NCBI RefSeq assembly: GCF_041027365.1
Contig: NZ_JBFTEH010000010.1
Coordinates: forward strand, 122,661-186,660
Direction of reading: 5' to 3'
Length of the DNA: 64,000 bases
From: VKMB-3413 sp041027365
GTDB lineage: Bacteria; Pseudomonadota; Alphaproteobacteria; Rhizobiales; Rhizobiaceae
Part shown: positions 35,807 through 44,425 of the stretch, one piece after another
How the letters are laid out: each line of letters opens with the position of its first letter
Numbering within the stretch: the stretch's first letter is position 1
Notes under the pieces: model-generated
Seen by the model: only the letters and a program-made list of their open reading frames with translations
The model's database searches: none
Told to the model about the DNA's origin: nothing
Made by a program: the position numbers and the translations under genes

Positions 35807-37615
35807 ATGTTCACGCCGCCCGTGGGCGATATCGCCTACACGCTGAAGAAGATAGTCGGCCTTGAGGCGGCTATGGAGAATGGCCTCACCGGCGAGCTGA
35901 CGCCGGATCTTCTCGACGCCATCCTGGAAGAGGCGGCACGATTCGCTGCCGAGCGCATGGCGCCGCTGGGCGTCTCCGGCGACCGCGAGGGCGCCTCGCT
36001 GAAGGACGGCGCGGTGACGACGCCGAAGGGCTGGAAGGAGCTCTATGCCGACTGGATCGCGGGCGGCTGGAACGGGCTTTCCTCGCCGGAGGCGTTCGGC
36101 GGCCAGGGCCTGCCGACAGTGCTCTACGCCGCGATCTCCGAGATGTGGAACTTCTCCGCCATGGGCTTCGCCCTCGGCCCGCTGTTGACCAGCGGCGCCG
36201 TCGAGGCATTGCACGCGCACGGCTCGAAGGAACTGCAGGAGACCTTCGGCCCGAAGCTCGTCTCCGGCGAGTGGATGGGCACGATGAACCTCACCGAGCC
36301 GCAGGCCGGGTCGGACGTCGGGGCGCTGCGCACCCGGGCGGAGCGCGCCGGCGACGGCAGCTACCGGATCTTCGGCCAGAAGATCTACATCACCTATGGC
36401 GAGCACGACTTCACCGACAACATCGTGCATCTCGTCCTCGCCCGGCTTCCCGACGCCCCTGCGGGCGTCAAGGGCATCTCGCTGTTCCTGGTGCCGAAGT
36501 TCCTGGTGAAGCCGGACGGCTCGCTCGGCCGCAGAAACGACGTCAAATGCGTGTCGATCGAGGAGAAGCTCGGCATCCACGGCTCCCCTACCTGCACGAT
36601 GATCTATGGCGACGGCGACATTGCGGGGGAGGAGCCGGGCGCGGTCGGCTATCTCGTCGGCGAGGAGAATCGCGGCCTCGCCTGCATGTTCACCATGATG
36701 AACAACGCCCGGCTGATGGTCGGCATCGAGGGCATCGGCATCGCCGAAGGCGCCTATGCGAAGGCGCTCGCCTATGCGCGAGACCGCCGGCAGGGGCGGG
36801 CGACGCGGCTGGCGAAGAACCCCGAGCCCTCCGGCCAGATGAGCCCGATCGTCGATCATCCGGACGTCGCCCGCATGCTCCTGACGATGAAGGCGCTGTC
36901 GGGCGCGGCCCGGGCCGTCGCCTATGACTGCGGCTTCTCGCTTGACATGGCGAAGGCGCATGCGGCCGACCCGGCCGCGGCGAAGCGCTGGACCGAGCGC
37001 GCCAACCTCCTGACCCCGGTCGCCAAGGCGTTCGGCTCGGACATCGGCGTCGAGGCGGCCTCGCTCGGCATCCAGGTGCATGGCGGCATGGGCTATGTCG
37101 AGGAGACCGGCGCCGCCCGCTTTCTGCGGGACGCGAGGATCGCGCCGATCTACGAGGGCACCAACGGCATCCAGGCGATCGACCTCGTCGCCCGCAAGCT
37201 CGGCCAGTCCGGCGGCGAGGCGGTGACGGCCTATTTCGCGGAGCTCGCCGAGACGGTGGCGGCGGTGCGGGGCCGCAACGAGCCGGAATTCGGCGACACG
37301 GCCGGGGCTCTGGACATCGCGCTGGCGGATCTGAAGGAATCGACGCGGTTCCTGCTCGAGACGCTCGCCGCCGGCGAGGCGGACACGGCGCAGGCGGGCG
37401 CGACCGCCTATCTCCGGCAGTTCGGCCTGACGGCGGGCGCGGTCTATCTCGCCAAGGGCGCGATCGCGGAGGGGGCAGGGCCGGAGCGGATCGCGCTCGC
37501 CCGGTTCATGGCGGAGAACCTCCTGACCGAGGCGTCGGCGCTGAAGCGGCGCGTCCTCTCCGGCGCGGCGAGCCTCGCCGCGGCGCACGACCTCCTGCTG
37601 GCCGGGGCGGCGTGA
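35807..37615 (+). CDS. Acyl-CoA dehydrogenase, long form with C-terminal domain (DmdC-like)
   Basis: 602 residues from ATG 35807 (GGAGGAGAA seven bases upstream). Core motifs are MNLTEPQAGSDVGALRTR for FAD/substrate, GIQVHGGMGYVEETGAARF, and the catalytic Glu in APIYEGTNGIQAIDL. The final about 150 residues are the extra C-terminal acyl-CoA dehydrogenase domain of about 600-residue homologues, which include 3-methylmercaptopropionyl-CoA dehydrogenases; this one may instead serve another short-chain acyl-CoA. The next gene, an enoyl-CoA hydratase, overlaps its stop by one base, so the two form a degradative operon. Confidence 0.93.
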   Translation: MFTPPVGDIAYTLKKIVGLEAAMENGLTGELTPDLLDAILEEAARFAAERMAPLGVSGDREGASLKDGAVTTPKGWKELYADWIAGGWNGLSSPEAFGGQGLPTVLYAAISEMWNFSAMGFALGPLLTSGAVEALHAHGSKELQETFGPKLVSGEWMGTMNLTEPQAGSDVGALRTRAERAGDGSYRIFGQKIYITYGEHDFTDNIVHLVLARLPDAPAGVKGISLFLVPKFLVKPDGSLGRRNDVKCVSIEEKLGIHGSPTCTMIYGDGDIAGEEPGAVGYLVGEENRGLACMFTMMNNARLMVGIEGIGIAEGAYAKALAYARDRRQGRATRLAKNPEPSGQMSPIVDHPDVARMLLTMKALSGAARAVAYDCGFSLDMAKAHAADPAAAKRWTERANLLTPVAKAFGSDIGVEAASLGIQVHGGMGYVEETGAARFLRDARIAPIYEGTNGIQAIDLVARKLGQSGGEAVTAYFAELAETVAAVRGRNEPEFGDTAGALDIALADLKESTRFLLETLAAGEADTAQAGATAYLRQFGLTAGAVYLAKGAIAEGAGPERIALARFMAENLLTEASALKRRVLSGAASLAAAHDLLLAGAA

Positions 37616-38352
37616 TGAGCGAACACATCGCCACCGCGCTCGCCGACGGCGTGCTGACGGTCCGGCTGAACCGGCCGGAGAAGAAGAACGCCATCACCCG
37701 CGACATGTACCGCGGCATGACGGCGGCCCTCGAACGGGCGGAGGCGGAGGCGGAAATCGCCGCCGTCCTCTTCTGCGGCGTGCCCGGCGCCTTCTGTGCC
37801 GGCAACGACATCAAGGACTTCCTGGCGATCGCCGAGGGCGGGGCGCTGCCGGGCGAGATCCGCGACTTCCTGCAGGCGCTGGTCGCCGCGCGCAAGCCGC
37901 TGATCGCGGCGGTCGACGGGCTGGCGATCGGCATCGGCACGACGCTGCTGATGCATTGCGACCTCACCTATGCCGCACCCGCCTCGGTCTTCCGCACGCC
38001 CTTCCTCGACCTCGGCCTGACGCCGGAGGCGGGCTCCAGCCTGATCGCGCCGCGGCTGATGGGCCTGCCGCGCGCGTTCGCGCTGCTGGTGCTGGGCGAG
38101 GCCTTCGACGCGGAAGCGGCAAAGGCCGCCGGGCTGGTCTATGCCGTCACCGACGATCCGGAAGCGGCGGCGCTGGATGCGGCGAAGCGGCTGGCGGCAA
38201 AGCCGCCGGAGGCGCTGTCGATCGCGCGCGCGCTGCTTCGCGGGACCCAGGACGACGTCGCGGCCCGGATCGACCAAGAGATCGGCTACTTCGCCGACCG
38301 TCTGATGTCGAGCGAGGCGAAGGCGGCGTTCCAGGCGTTCATGGCGCGCTGA
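37615..38352 (+). CDS. Enoyl-CoA hydratase/isomerase family protein
   Basis: 245 residues from ATG 37615; the A of this ATG is the last base of the preceding TGA, and a GTG three bases earlier is an alternative. Crotonase fold with LNRPEKKNAITRDMYRG, the oxyanion-hole loop PGAFCAGNDIKDFL and GLAIGIGTTLLMHCDLTYA. Instead of the classical second catalytic Glu pair, the later motif reads FRTPFLDLGLTPEAGSSL with one acidic residue, so isomerase or other crotonase chemistry is possible. It works with the dehydrogenase upstream. It converges with dedA. Confidence 0.9.
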   Translation: MSEHIATALADGVLTVRLNRPEKKNAITRDMYRGMTAALERAEAEAEIAAVLFCGVPGAFCAGNDIKDFLAIAEGGALPGEIRDFLQALVAARKPLIAAVDGLAIGIGTTLLMHCDLTYAAPASVFRTPFLDLGLTPEAGSSLIAPRLMGLPRAFALLVLGEAFDAEAAKAAGLVYAVTDDPEAAALDAAKRLAAKPPEALSIARALLRGTQDDVAARIDQEIGYFADRLMSSEAKAAFQAFMAR

Positions 38353-38386
38353 CCGGCGCCTTCCGCAAGCGCGGGACTCTCTTCCG

Positions 38387-39019
38387 TCAGCCCCGCGTCT
38401 CGCGAGCCGGCTTCGGGCCGGCTTCCGGCTCGTCGTCGTCATCCTTGCGGAACAGGAACTTGTAGGTCCCGAAGATGCCGATGGCGCAGATGATCCCGGC
38501 GGCGACGTAGAGCGGCCAGGTCGGATAGCCCTTGAAGAAGTGCTTGAAGGCCGCCCCGAACAGATAGGCGCCGCCGGCATAGGCGCCGGCCCAGAGCGCG
38601 GCGCTGATCGCGTTGTAGAGGAAGAACACCGCCCAGTTCATGTGCATCGTCCCGGCGACGAAGCCGTTCAGCTGCCTGAGGATGATGACGAAGCGGGCGA
38701 TCAGCACGACGACGAAGCCGTAGTTCTGGAAGCGCTCCTCCACCATGGCGAAGCGCTTCTCGCCGAGGCCGAAATGCTCGCCCCATCGAACGACGATCTT
38801 CCTGCCGAACCGGCGGCCGACGAGGTAACCGGTGTTGTCGCCGACGATCGAAGCCGCCCAGGCGACCGCGATGACGAGCAGGATGTTGAGATCGCCCTGG
38901 CCGGACAGGAGGCCGGCGGCGACGATGAGGCTCTCGCCGGGGAGCGGCAGTCCGGTGGATTCGAACAGGACGACGACGAACAGGAAGGCGTAGCCGTACT
39001 GGCTGAGATATTCGGTCAA
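38387..39019 (-). CDS. DedA-family inner-membrane protein
   Basis: 210 residues from a TTG at 39019 (no closer ATG fits). The DedA (SNARE-associated) pattern is clear: LFESTGLPLPGESLIVAAG near the N-terminus, WAASIVGDNTGYLVGRRFG and VVVLIARFVIILRQLNGFVAG. About five membrane segments; cytoplasmic C-terminal tail is acidic then basic. Family members act in undecaprenyl-phosphate or phospholipid recycling and membrane homeostasis; this subtype is not assigned. Same strand as rlmD, 192 bases downstream of it. Confidence 0.88.
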   Translation of the reverse strand: MTEYLSQYGYAFLFVVVLFESTGLPLPGESLIVAAGLLSGQGDLNILLVIAVAWAASIVGDNTGYLVGRRFGRKIVVRWGEHFGLGEKRFAMVEERFQNYGFVVVLIARFVIILRQLNGFVAGTMHMNWAVFFLYNAISAALWAGAYAGGAYLFGAAFKHFFKGYPTWPLYVAAGIICAIGIFGTYKFLFRKDDDDEPEAGPKPARETRG

Positions 39020-39210
39020 TGCGGCTTTGCCTTCAGCACGCCCCAGGGATCGGCGCGCTTTGATGGAAGTGTCGTCATCATGTCCTCGTCAGGCGGCGCC
39101 GGCATGGCCAACGGGCCTGCGTGCAGACGCAGCCCGCGGCGTCCCCGTGGCCGCCTCAGCCGCCTCCATACGCCAATTTCGCGCCCGTGGCACGGCCCCC
39201 GGGATCGTCA

Positions 39211-40431
39211 TCAGCGCTCCAGCAGCGCCACCGCCTCGACATGGCGCGACCAGAGGAACTGGTCGATCGGCGTGACCGAGGTGATGCGATAGCCGCCGGC
39301 GACCAGGATCGCGAGATCGCGGCCGAGGGTGGCCGGATTGCAGGACACCGCGGCGATGCGGTCGACCGAGGAGTTCGCGAGTTCGCGGCACAGACCCTCC
39401 GCGCCGGCGCGCGGCGGATCGAAGACCACGGCGTCGAAGCCTTTCAGCTCCTTGGCCGGGATCGGGCGGCGGAACAGGTCGCGCTTCTCGGTCGTCAGCG
39501 GCTTCAGGCCGGGCACGGACCGCCACGCGGCGACCTGCGCCGCAAGCGGTCCATCCTCCGCCTCCACCGCATGCACGGCGCTGCGGCGGGCGATGCGCAG
39601 CGAGAACGTGCCGCAGCCGGAGAAGAGGTCGGCCACGCGCTTGGCGCCGTCGACATGGCCGAGAACGCGCTCCGCCATCGCCGTCTCCGCCGTCGAAACC
39701 GCCTGCAGAAAGGCCCCGGGCGGCGGCTCCACCGTGATGCCGGAAAAGTCGATCAGCGGCGCACGGGCCTTGACCAGCACTTCGGCATCCGCGGCAAGGC
39801 GCGCGAAGCCGGCATCCATCGCAAGGCCGATGGCATCGCCCCGCATTCCGTCGGTGAGCCTGGCGCCGCCCGCCGCGGCGATGTCGAGTCCGCTCGCCGT
39901 CGCGGTGACCGTCAGCCTCAGGGGACGCTTGCGGTCGACGAGGATGGCGGCGAGGCGCCGCAGGTCCGGCAGCGCCCGCTCGATCGCCGGCAGCGCGATC
40001 GGGCAGGTCCGGATCGCGACGATCTGGTGCGACTGCGGGGCGTTGTAGCCGAGGAGGACGCGGCCGCCGGCGCGCGCCGCCGAGAGGGTCACGCGTCGCC
40101 GGGAGGCCGGCGGGCAGGGGACGAGCGGCGCGACCTCGGCGTCGATCCCGGCGCGGGCGAGGGCGGTGACGACGACGTCGCGCTTGAAGCTGCGATAGAG
40201 TTCGTCGTCCGCATGCTGCAGGTCGCAGCCGCCGCAGGCGCCGAAATGCGGGCAGGAAGGCTCCCGCCGATGCGGCGAAGCCTGGAGGATCCGCGGTTCG
40301 GCCTCGCCGCCGAGCGGGTTCGTCGCCACGCGCTCGCCGGGCAGGGTGAACGGCAGGTAGACCGGCCCATCCGACGTCTCTGCGATTCCGTCGCCCTTCG
40401 CGCCGAGGCGGTCGATGCGGAACTCGGTCAT
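39211..40431 (-). CDS. rlmD: RlmD/TrmA-type RNA 5-methyluridine methyltransferase
   Basis: 406 residues. An N-terminal TRAM-like segment (RIDRLGAKGDGIAETSDGP), then the iron-sulfur cysteines in CPHFGACGGCDLQHAD, and a Rossmann core with VADLFSGCGTFSLRIARR, VVFDPPRAGAEG and VSCNPATLGRDLA, the last containing the catalytic Cys. This is the RumA/RlmD/TrmA family that makes m5U in 23S rRNA or tRNA; subtype by name is a guess. It overlaps the start of tlyA's stop by four bases (ATGA), so the two RNA methyltransferases are coexpressed. Confidence 0.92.
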   Translation of the reverse strand: MTEFRIDRLGAKGDGIAETSDGPVYLPFTLPGERVATNPLGGEAEPRILQASPHRREPSCPHFGACGGCDLQHADDELYRSFKRDVVVTALARAGIDAEVAPLVPCPPASRRRVTLSAARAGGRVLLGYNAPQSHQIVAIRTCPIALPAIERALPDLRRLAAILVDRKRPLRLTVTATASGLDIAAAGGARLTDGMRGDAIGLAMDAGFARLAADAEVLVKARAPLIDFSGITVEPPPGAFLQAVSTAETAMAERVLGHVDGAKRVADLFSGCGTFSLRIARRSAVHAVEAEDGPLAAQVAAWRSVPGLKPLTTEKRDLFRRPIPAKELKGFDAVVFDPPRAGAEGLCRELANSSVDRIAAVSCNPATLGRDLAILVAGGYRITSVTPIDQFLWSRHVEAVALLER

Positions 40432-41195
40432 GGCGCCTTGTCCGCCGCGAGCAGGAATTCATGGTTGCCGTCGCCACCCGGGAGCGGCGAGGGGATGAGG
40501 CCGCGGACCGTCCAGCCCGGCTGCCGGCCGAGCCAGTCGCGCACCGCCTCCGCGACGGCCGGCGCCGTGTCGGGATCGCGAAGCAGGCCGTTCTTGGCGA
40601 TGGCGTCGCGGCCCGCCTCGAACTGCGGCTTGACGAGGAGAACCGCGCTGGCGCCGGGGTCGGCGAGCTCCAGCGCCGGCGGCAGCGCGAGGCGCAGCGA
40701 GATGAAGCTGACGTCGGCAACGAGACGATCGAAGCTGCGCCCGCCGATGTCCTCGCGCGTCATCTCGCGGGCGTTCAGCCCCTCGATGAGGGTCACCCGC
40801 GGATCCGCCTCGATGCGCGGATGCATCTGGCCGTGGCCGACATCGACCGCGACGACATGGGCGGCGCCGCGCCTCAGCAGCGCCTCGGTGAAGCCGCCGG
40901 TCGAGGCGCCGATGTCGAGGCAGTGCCGCCCGTCCACGGAGACCTGGAAGGCGTCGAGCGCCGCCTCGAGCTTCAGCCCGGCGCGCGAGACGTAGTCCGC
41001 GGCGGGATCGTCGAGCGTCAGGACGCAATCGGCCGGCACGTTGAGGCTCGGCTTGGTGACGACGGCGCCGTCGACGCGGACATGGCCGCGCAGGATCGCA
41101 TCGCGCGCCCGGGCGCGGCTCGCCGCAAGGCCGCGCTCGCCGACGAGCACGTCGAGACGGATGCGGATCGGATGTTGTTCTTGGTATGCTGTCAT
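40428..41195 (-). CDS. tlyA: TlyA-family 2'-O-methyltransferase (16S/23S rRNA)
   Basis: 255 residues from ATG 41195. An S4 RNA-binding domain (RLDVLVGERGLAASRARARD) leads to a FtsJ-like methyltransferase with the SAM loop CLDIGASTGGFTEALLRRGA, VAVDVGHGQMHP and the catalytic region VKPQFEAGRDAI. TlyA enzymes methylate ribose 2'-OH of cytidines in rRNA and their loss gives capreomycin resistance in some genera. In related genomes tlyA follows dxs directly; here a parDE pair is inserted between them. Downstream rlmD overlaps by four bases. Confidence 0.93.
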   Translation of the reverse strand: MTAYQEQHPIRIRLDVLVGERGLAASRARARDAILRGHVRVDGAVVTKPSLNVPADCVLTLDDPAADYVSRAGLKLEAALDAFQVSVDGRHCLDIGASTGGFTEALLRRGAAHVVAVDVGHGQMHPRIEADPRVTLIEGLNAREMTREDIGGRSFDRLVADVSFISLRLALPPALELADPGASAVLLVKPQFEAGRDAIAKNGLLRDPDTAPAVAEAVRDWLGRQPGWTVRGLIPSPLPGGDGNHEFLLAADKAP

Positions 41196-41238
41196 CAGCG
41201 GGTCATGCGTGCAGACGAGGCCAGTTGGCAAGCGAACA

Positions 41239-41526
41239 TCAATCCTTCGCCCAATCTTCCCTTGCATGCCTGATGCGAAGGATCAGGACGTCCGCGTCGT
41301 TTTCAATGATATAGATGATGATGTGCGAGCCGCAGGGATGAACGCGAACAGGCGGCGACAAGTCCTGGCGCTCATGCGCCAGCTGCGGATTTCGCGCGAT
41401 CAATTCGATCGCCCTGCGCAGACGCCGGGAGTAGCGGTCCGCCTGAGCCGGGCCGAACAGGCGAGCGCTCGCGAAGTAGATTCGGCGCAGATCGATACCG
41501 GCCCTGCGGCTGAGCCTAAAGCTCAC
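41239..41526 (-). CDS. parE: ParE/RelE-superfamily toxin
   Basis: 95 residues from a GTG at 41526 (a TTG at 41544 is the alternative). The ParE pattern is FRLSRRAGIDLRRIYFASA, FGPAQADRYSRRLRRAI and, near the C-terminus, RVHPCGSHIIIYIIE and LILRIRHAREDW. ParE toxins poison DNA gyrase or, in the RelE branch, cleave mRNA at the ribosome. The antitoxin gene lies immediately upstream and its stop overlaps this start by 11 bases, standard for type II systems. Base composition is lower in GC than in the flanking genes. Confidence 0.88.
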   Translation of the reverse strand: MSFRLSRRAGIDLRRIYFASARLFGPAQADRYSRRLRRAIELIARNPQLAHERQDLSPPVRVHPCGSHIIIYIIENDADVLILRIRHAREDWAKD

Positions 41527-41776
41527 TTTCCGAAGCGCCGGCAAGAAAGTCGCGGCGAGCGGCGGCCTCGATCTCCTCGAACGTCTCGTCGGCGATGCCG
41601 CTCTCGATGGCTTCCGTCACCAGCCTTTGCATGTTGCCAATTTTCGCCGCCCGCTCCTGATCGCGGCGGATCAGGTCGCGCACATAGTCGCCGGCATTGC
41701 CGTAACGACCGCTCTCGGCCTGAGCGTCCACCCAATCCTTCATCGGATCGGGCAGGGACAGGTGCATCGTCGCCAT
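41516..41776 (-). CDS. parD: ParD-family antitoxin
   Basis: 86 residues from ATG 41776. The ribbon-helix-helix N-terminus reads MHLSLPDPMKDWVDAQAESG, RYGNAGDYVRDLIRRDQER, then a charged C-terminal toxin-binding tail ending FEEIEAAARRDFLAGASESEL. This is a classic ParD. It neutralises ParE and usually autorepresses the pair through an operator in front of its own start. It sits 107 bases upstream (in transcription order downstream) of dxs and upstream of parE, interrupting the dxs-tlyA order. Confidence 0.9.
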   Translation of the reverse strand: MATMHLSLPDPMKDWVDAQAESGRYGNAGDYVRDLIRRDQERAAKIGNMQRLVTEAIESGIADETFEEIEAAARRDFLAGASESEL

Positions 41777-41883
41777 GTCGCTTCTCCTGACCGGCATTCT
41801 GGCAGGCCCTGCCACGCATCGGCAAGGGGCAAGCGGCTGCCGGAGAAAGCGCCCGTCGGGAAATCAGAACCCGCGGACCGGCC

Positions 41884-43800
41884 TCACGCCTGCAGGACGC
41901 GGCTCTCCTCCCGGCCGAGAGTGCGGAAGACCGTCTCGACGATTCCCTTGGCGTCGAGCCCGGCCTGGGCGATCATCTTCTCGGGCGCGGCCTGGTCGAG
42001 ATAGCTGTCGGGCATGACGATCGGGCGGACCTTCAGGCCCTGGTCGAGCATCCCGCTGGTGGCGAGATACTGCAGCACCTGTGCAGCGAAGCCGCCGCTC
42101 GCGCCCTCTTCGACGAGGATCAGCACCTCGTGCTCGCGCGCCAGCCGCGCGATGAGGTCGGTGTCGAGCGGCTTGGCAAAGCGTGCGTCGGCGACGGTCG
42201 TCGACAGGCCGTAGGTGTCGAGTTCCTCCGCCGCCCTGACCGCGTCGGCGAGACGCGTGCCGAAGGAGAGGATCGCGACCTTGGTGCCTTCGCGCACGAC
42301 GCGGCCCTTGCCGATTTCCAGCGCCTTGCCCCGCTCCGGCATGTCGACGCCGGTGCCGTTGCCGCGGGGATAGCGGAAGGAGATCGGGCCGGCATCGTAT
42401 TCGACCGCCGTGCGCACCATGTGCTTCAGCTCCGCCTCGTCCGCGGCGGCCATCACCACCATGCCGGGCAAGGGTGCCAGGAAGCAGGTGTCGAAGGAGC
42501 CGGCATGGGTCGGCCCGTCCGCACCGACATAGCCGGCGCGGTCGATCGCAAAGCGCACCGGCAGGTGCTGGATGGCGACGTCGTGGACGATCTGGTCATA
42601 GGCGCGCTGCAGGAAGGTCGAATAGATCGCCGCGAAGGGCTTGTAGCCTTCGGTCGCGAGGCCGGCGCAGAAGGTGACCGCATGCTGCTCGGCGATGCCG
42701 ACGTCGAACGTACGGGACGGGAACACGGCGCCGAACTTGTCGAGGCCGGTGCCGGCGGGCATGGCGGCGTTCACCGCGACGATCTTGTCGTCCTCCCGGG
42801 CCTCCTGGATCAGGCTCTCGGCGAAGACGCTGGTATAGCTCGGCGCGTTGGCCTTGGACTTCGCCTGCGCGCCGGTAATGACGTCGAACTTCGACACGCC
42901 GTGATACTTGTCGGCGGACTGCTCGGCCGGAGCGTAGCCCTTGCCCTTCTTGGTCACCACATGGACGAGGATCGGTCCCGTCTTGGCGTCCCGGACATTC
43001 TTCAGGACGGGGAGGAGATGGTCGAGGTCGTGGCCGTCGATCGGACCGACGTAGTAGAAGCCGAGCTCCTCGAACATCGTGCCGCCGGTGAAGAAGGCCC
43101 GCGTATATTCCTCGGTTCGCCGCGCGCCCTCCCGCATGAAGCCGGGCAGGTGGCGCGTGAAGTCCTTGGCGCGGTTGCGCAGCGACTGGTAGGTCTGGCC
43201 GGAGACGAGGCGGGCGAGATAGGCGCTCATCGCGCCGGTCGGCGGGGCGATCGACATGTCGTTGTCGTTGAGGATGACGATCAGCCGGGCATCGAGCGCG
43301 CCGGCATTGTTCATCGCCTCGTAGGCCATGCCGGCGCTCATCGCGCCGTCGCCGATCACCGAAATGACGTTGTTGGTGCCGTGCGAGAGGTCGCGCGCCA
43401 CCGCCATGCCGAGGCCGGCCGAGATCGAGGTCGAGGAATGGCCGGCGCCGAAGGCGTCGTATTCGCTCTCGGCGCGCTTGGCGAAGCCGGACAGGCCGCC
43501 TTCCTGGCGCACGGTGCGCATGCGCTCGCGGCGGCCGGTGAGGATCTTGTGCGGATAGGCCTGGTGGCTGACGTCCCAGATCAGCCGGTCGCGCGGCGTA
43601 TCGAAGACGTAGTGCAGCGCGACCGTCAGTTCGACGACGCCGAGCCCGGCGCCGAGATGGCCGCCGGTCTTCGACACCGCATCGATCAGGTCGGCCCGCA
43701 ATTCGTCCGCGACCTGGCCGAGCCGCGACTCCTTCAGGCGGCGCAGATCCGCCGGCGATGCGATCTGATCGAGAAGCGGGGTGGTCGACTCTTTCGGCAC
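41884..43800 (-). CDS. dxs: 1-deoxy-D-xylulose-5-phosphate synthase
   Basis: 638 residues from a GTG at 43800 with AAAGGG about ten bases upstream on the coding strand; the upstream frame is open but not family-like. It condenses pyruvate with glyceraldehyde 3-phosphate on thiamine diphosphate, the first MEP step. Seen are QAYPHKILTGRRERM, VIGDGAMSAGMAYEAMNNAG (TPP-binding GDG-N), LVHVVTKKGKGYAPAE, GIAEQHAVTFCAGLA and DRAGYVGADGPTHAGSFD. Adjacent xseB upstream is the canonical neighbour. A 7-base inverted repeat lies in the 5' region (43935-43951). Confidence 0.97.
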   Translation of the reverse strand: MPKESTTPLLDQIASPADLRRLKESRLGQVADELRADLIDAVSKTGGHLGAGLGVVELTVALHYVFDTPRDRLIWDVSHQAYPHKILTGRRERMRTVRQEGGLSGFAKRAESEYDAFGAGHSSTSISAGLGMAVARDLSHGTNNVISVIGDGAMSAGMAYEAMNNAGALDARLIVILNDNDMSIAPPTGAMSAYLARLVSGQTYQSLRNRAKDFTRHLPGFMREGARRTEEYTRAFFTGGTMFEELGFYYVGPIDGHDLDHLLPVLKNVRDAKTGPILVHVVTKKGKGYAPAEQSADKYHGVSKFDVITGAQAKSKANAPSYTSVFAESLIQEAREDDKIVAVNAAMPAGTGLDKFGAVFPSRTFDVGIAEQHAVTFCAGLATEGYKPFAAIYSTFLQRAYDQIVHDVAIQHLPVRFAIDRAGYVGADGPTHAGSFDTCFLAPLPGMVVMAAADEAELKHMVRTAVEYDAGPISFRYPRGNGTGVDMPERGKALEIGKGRVVREGTKVAILSFGTRLADAVRAAEELDTYGLSTTVADARFAKPLDTDLIARLAREHEVLILVEEGASGGFAAQVLQYLATSGMLDQGLKVRPIVMPDSYLDQAAPEKMIAQAGLDAKGIVETVFRTLGREESRVLQA

Positions 43801-43934
43801 GGATGAACCCTTTCGATACGCGACGAGACGGGCCTGCCGCCAGCGGCGCAATCCCGTCTCGGTCTCTCCGCAATCCACTCTCGAAAAGGGGTCTCCCCCC
43901 TTCCGCCACGTGACTCGCGAACAGGCAGTCTACA

Positions 43935-43951
43935 TCGGTTCCAAACCGATT
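43935..43951. promoter_or_regulatory. Inverted repeat in the dxs 5' region
   Basis: ATCGGTT, CCA, AACCGAT: a perfect 7-base inverted repeat with three-base spacer, about 135 bases before the dxs start and 120 bases after xseB. It could be an operator or a small hairpin. No ligand or regulator is suggested by the context. Confidence 0.35.
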
Positions 43952-44069
43952 GCTTCAAGGCGGCGGCCGGCAGCGATGACGGCGAAAGCATGTATGACGA
44001 ATGAAAACTCGTCAGGCGGGTAACGAAGCGCGCTGCCGCGAAGCCGGGTGCCGCGCAGCGGCAGCGGGC

Positions 44070-44342
44070 TCAGGACGGATCCAGCGGTTCCGTCCCGACC
44101 GGCTTGCCGGCCCGGTTCAGCTTGATCTTCTCGACCTTGTCCTCGGCCGCCGACAACAGCCGGTCGCAGTGGTTCTTCAGCTTCTCGCCGCGCTCGTAGA
44201 TGCGGATCGAGCGGTCGAGCGGCACGTCGCCCCGCTCCAGATCGGCCACGATCCGCTCCAGCGCCGCCAGAGCCTCCTCGAAGCTCATGCGCTTGATGTC
44301 GGAATCGTCGGCGGGAAGGGCGGTCTCTTCGATGGCGGACAT
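44070..44342 (-). CDS. xseB: Exodeoxyribonuclease VII small subunit
   Basis: 90 residues from ATG 44342. The XseB pattern is MSFEEALAALERIVADLERG followed by VPLDRSIRIYERGEKLKNHC. It pairs with the large subunit XseA (not in this window) to degrade single-stranded DNA. The frame is open far upstream, but the gene upstream (HDAC-like) uses another frame and ends at 44426. Position between HDAC-like and dxs is the conserved alphaproteobacterial order. Confidence 0.95.
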   Translation of the reverse strand: MSAIEETALPADDSDIKRMSFEEALAALERIVADLERGDVPLDRSIRIYERGEKLKNHCDRLLSAAEDKVEKIKLNRAGKPVGTEPLDPS

Positions 44343-44425
44343 TGCGGGCGCCTTTCGGGGCAGATCTCGGTGGCGCGGCACGTGGTCCGGCGCAATCTCT
44401 GCGGCCGGACGTTCGGCTGCAGCTC

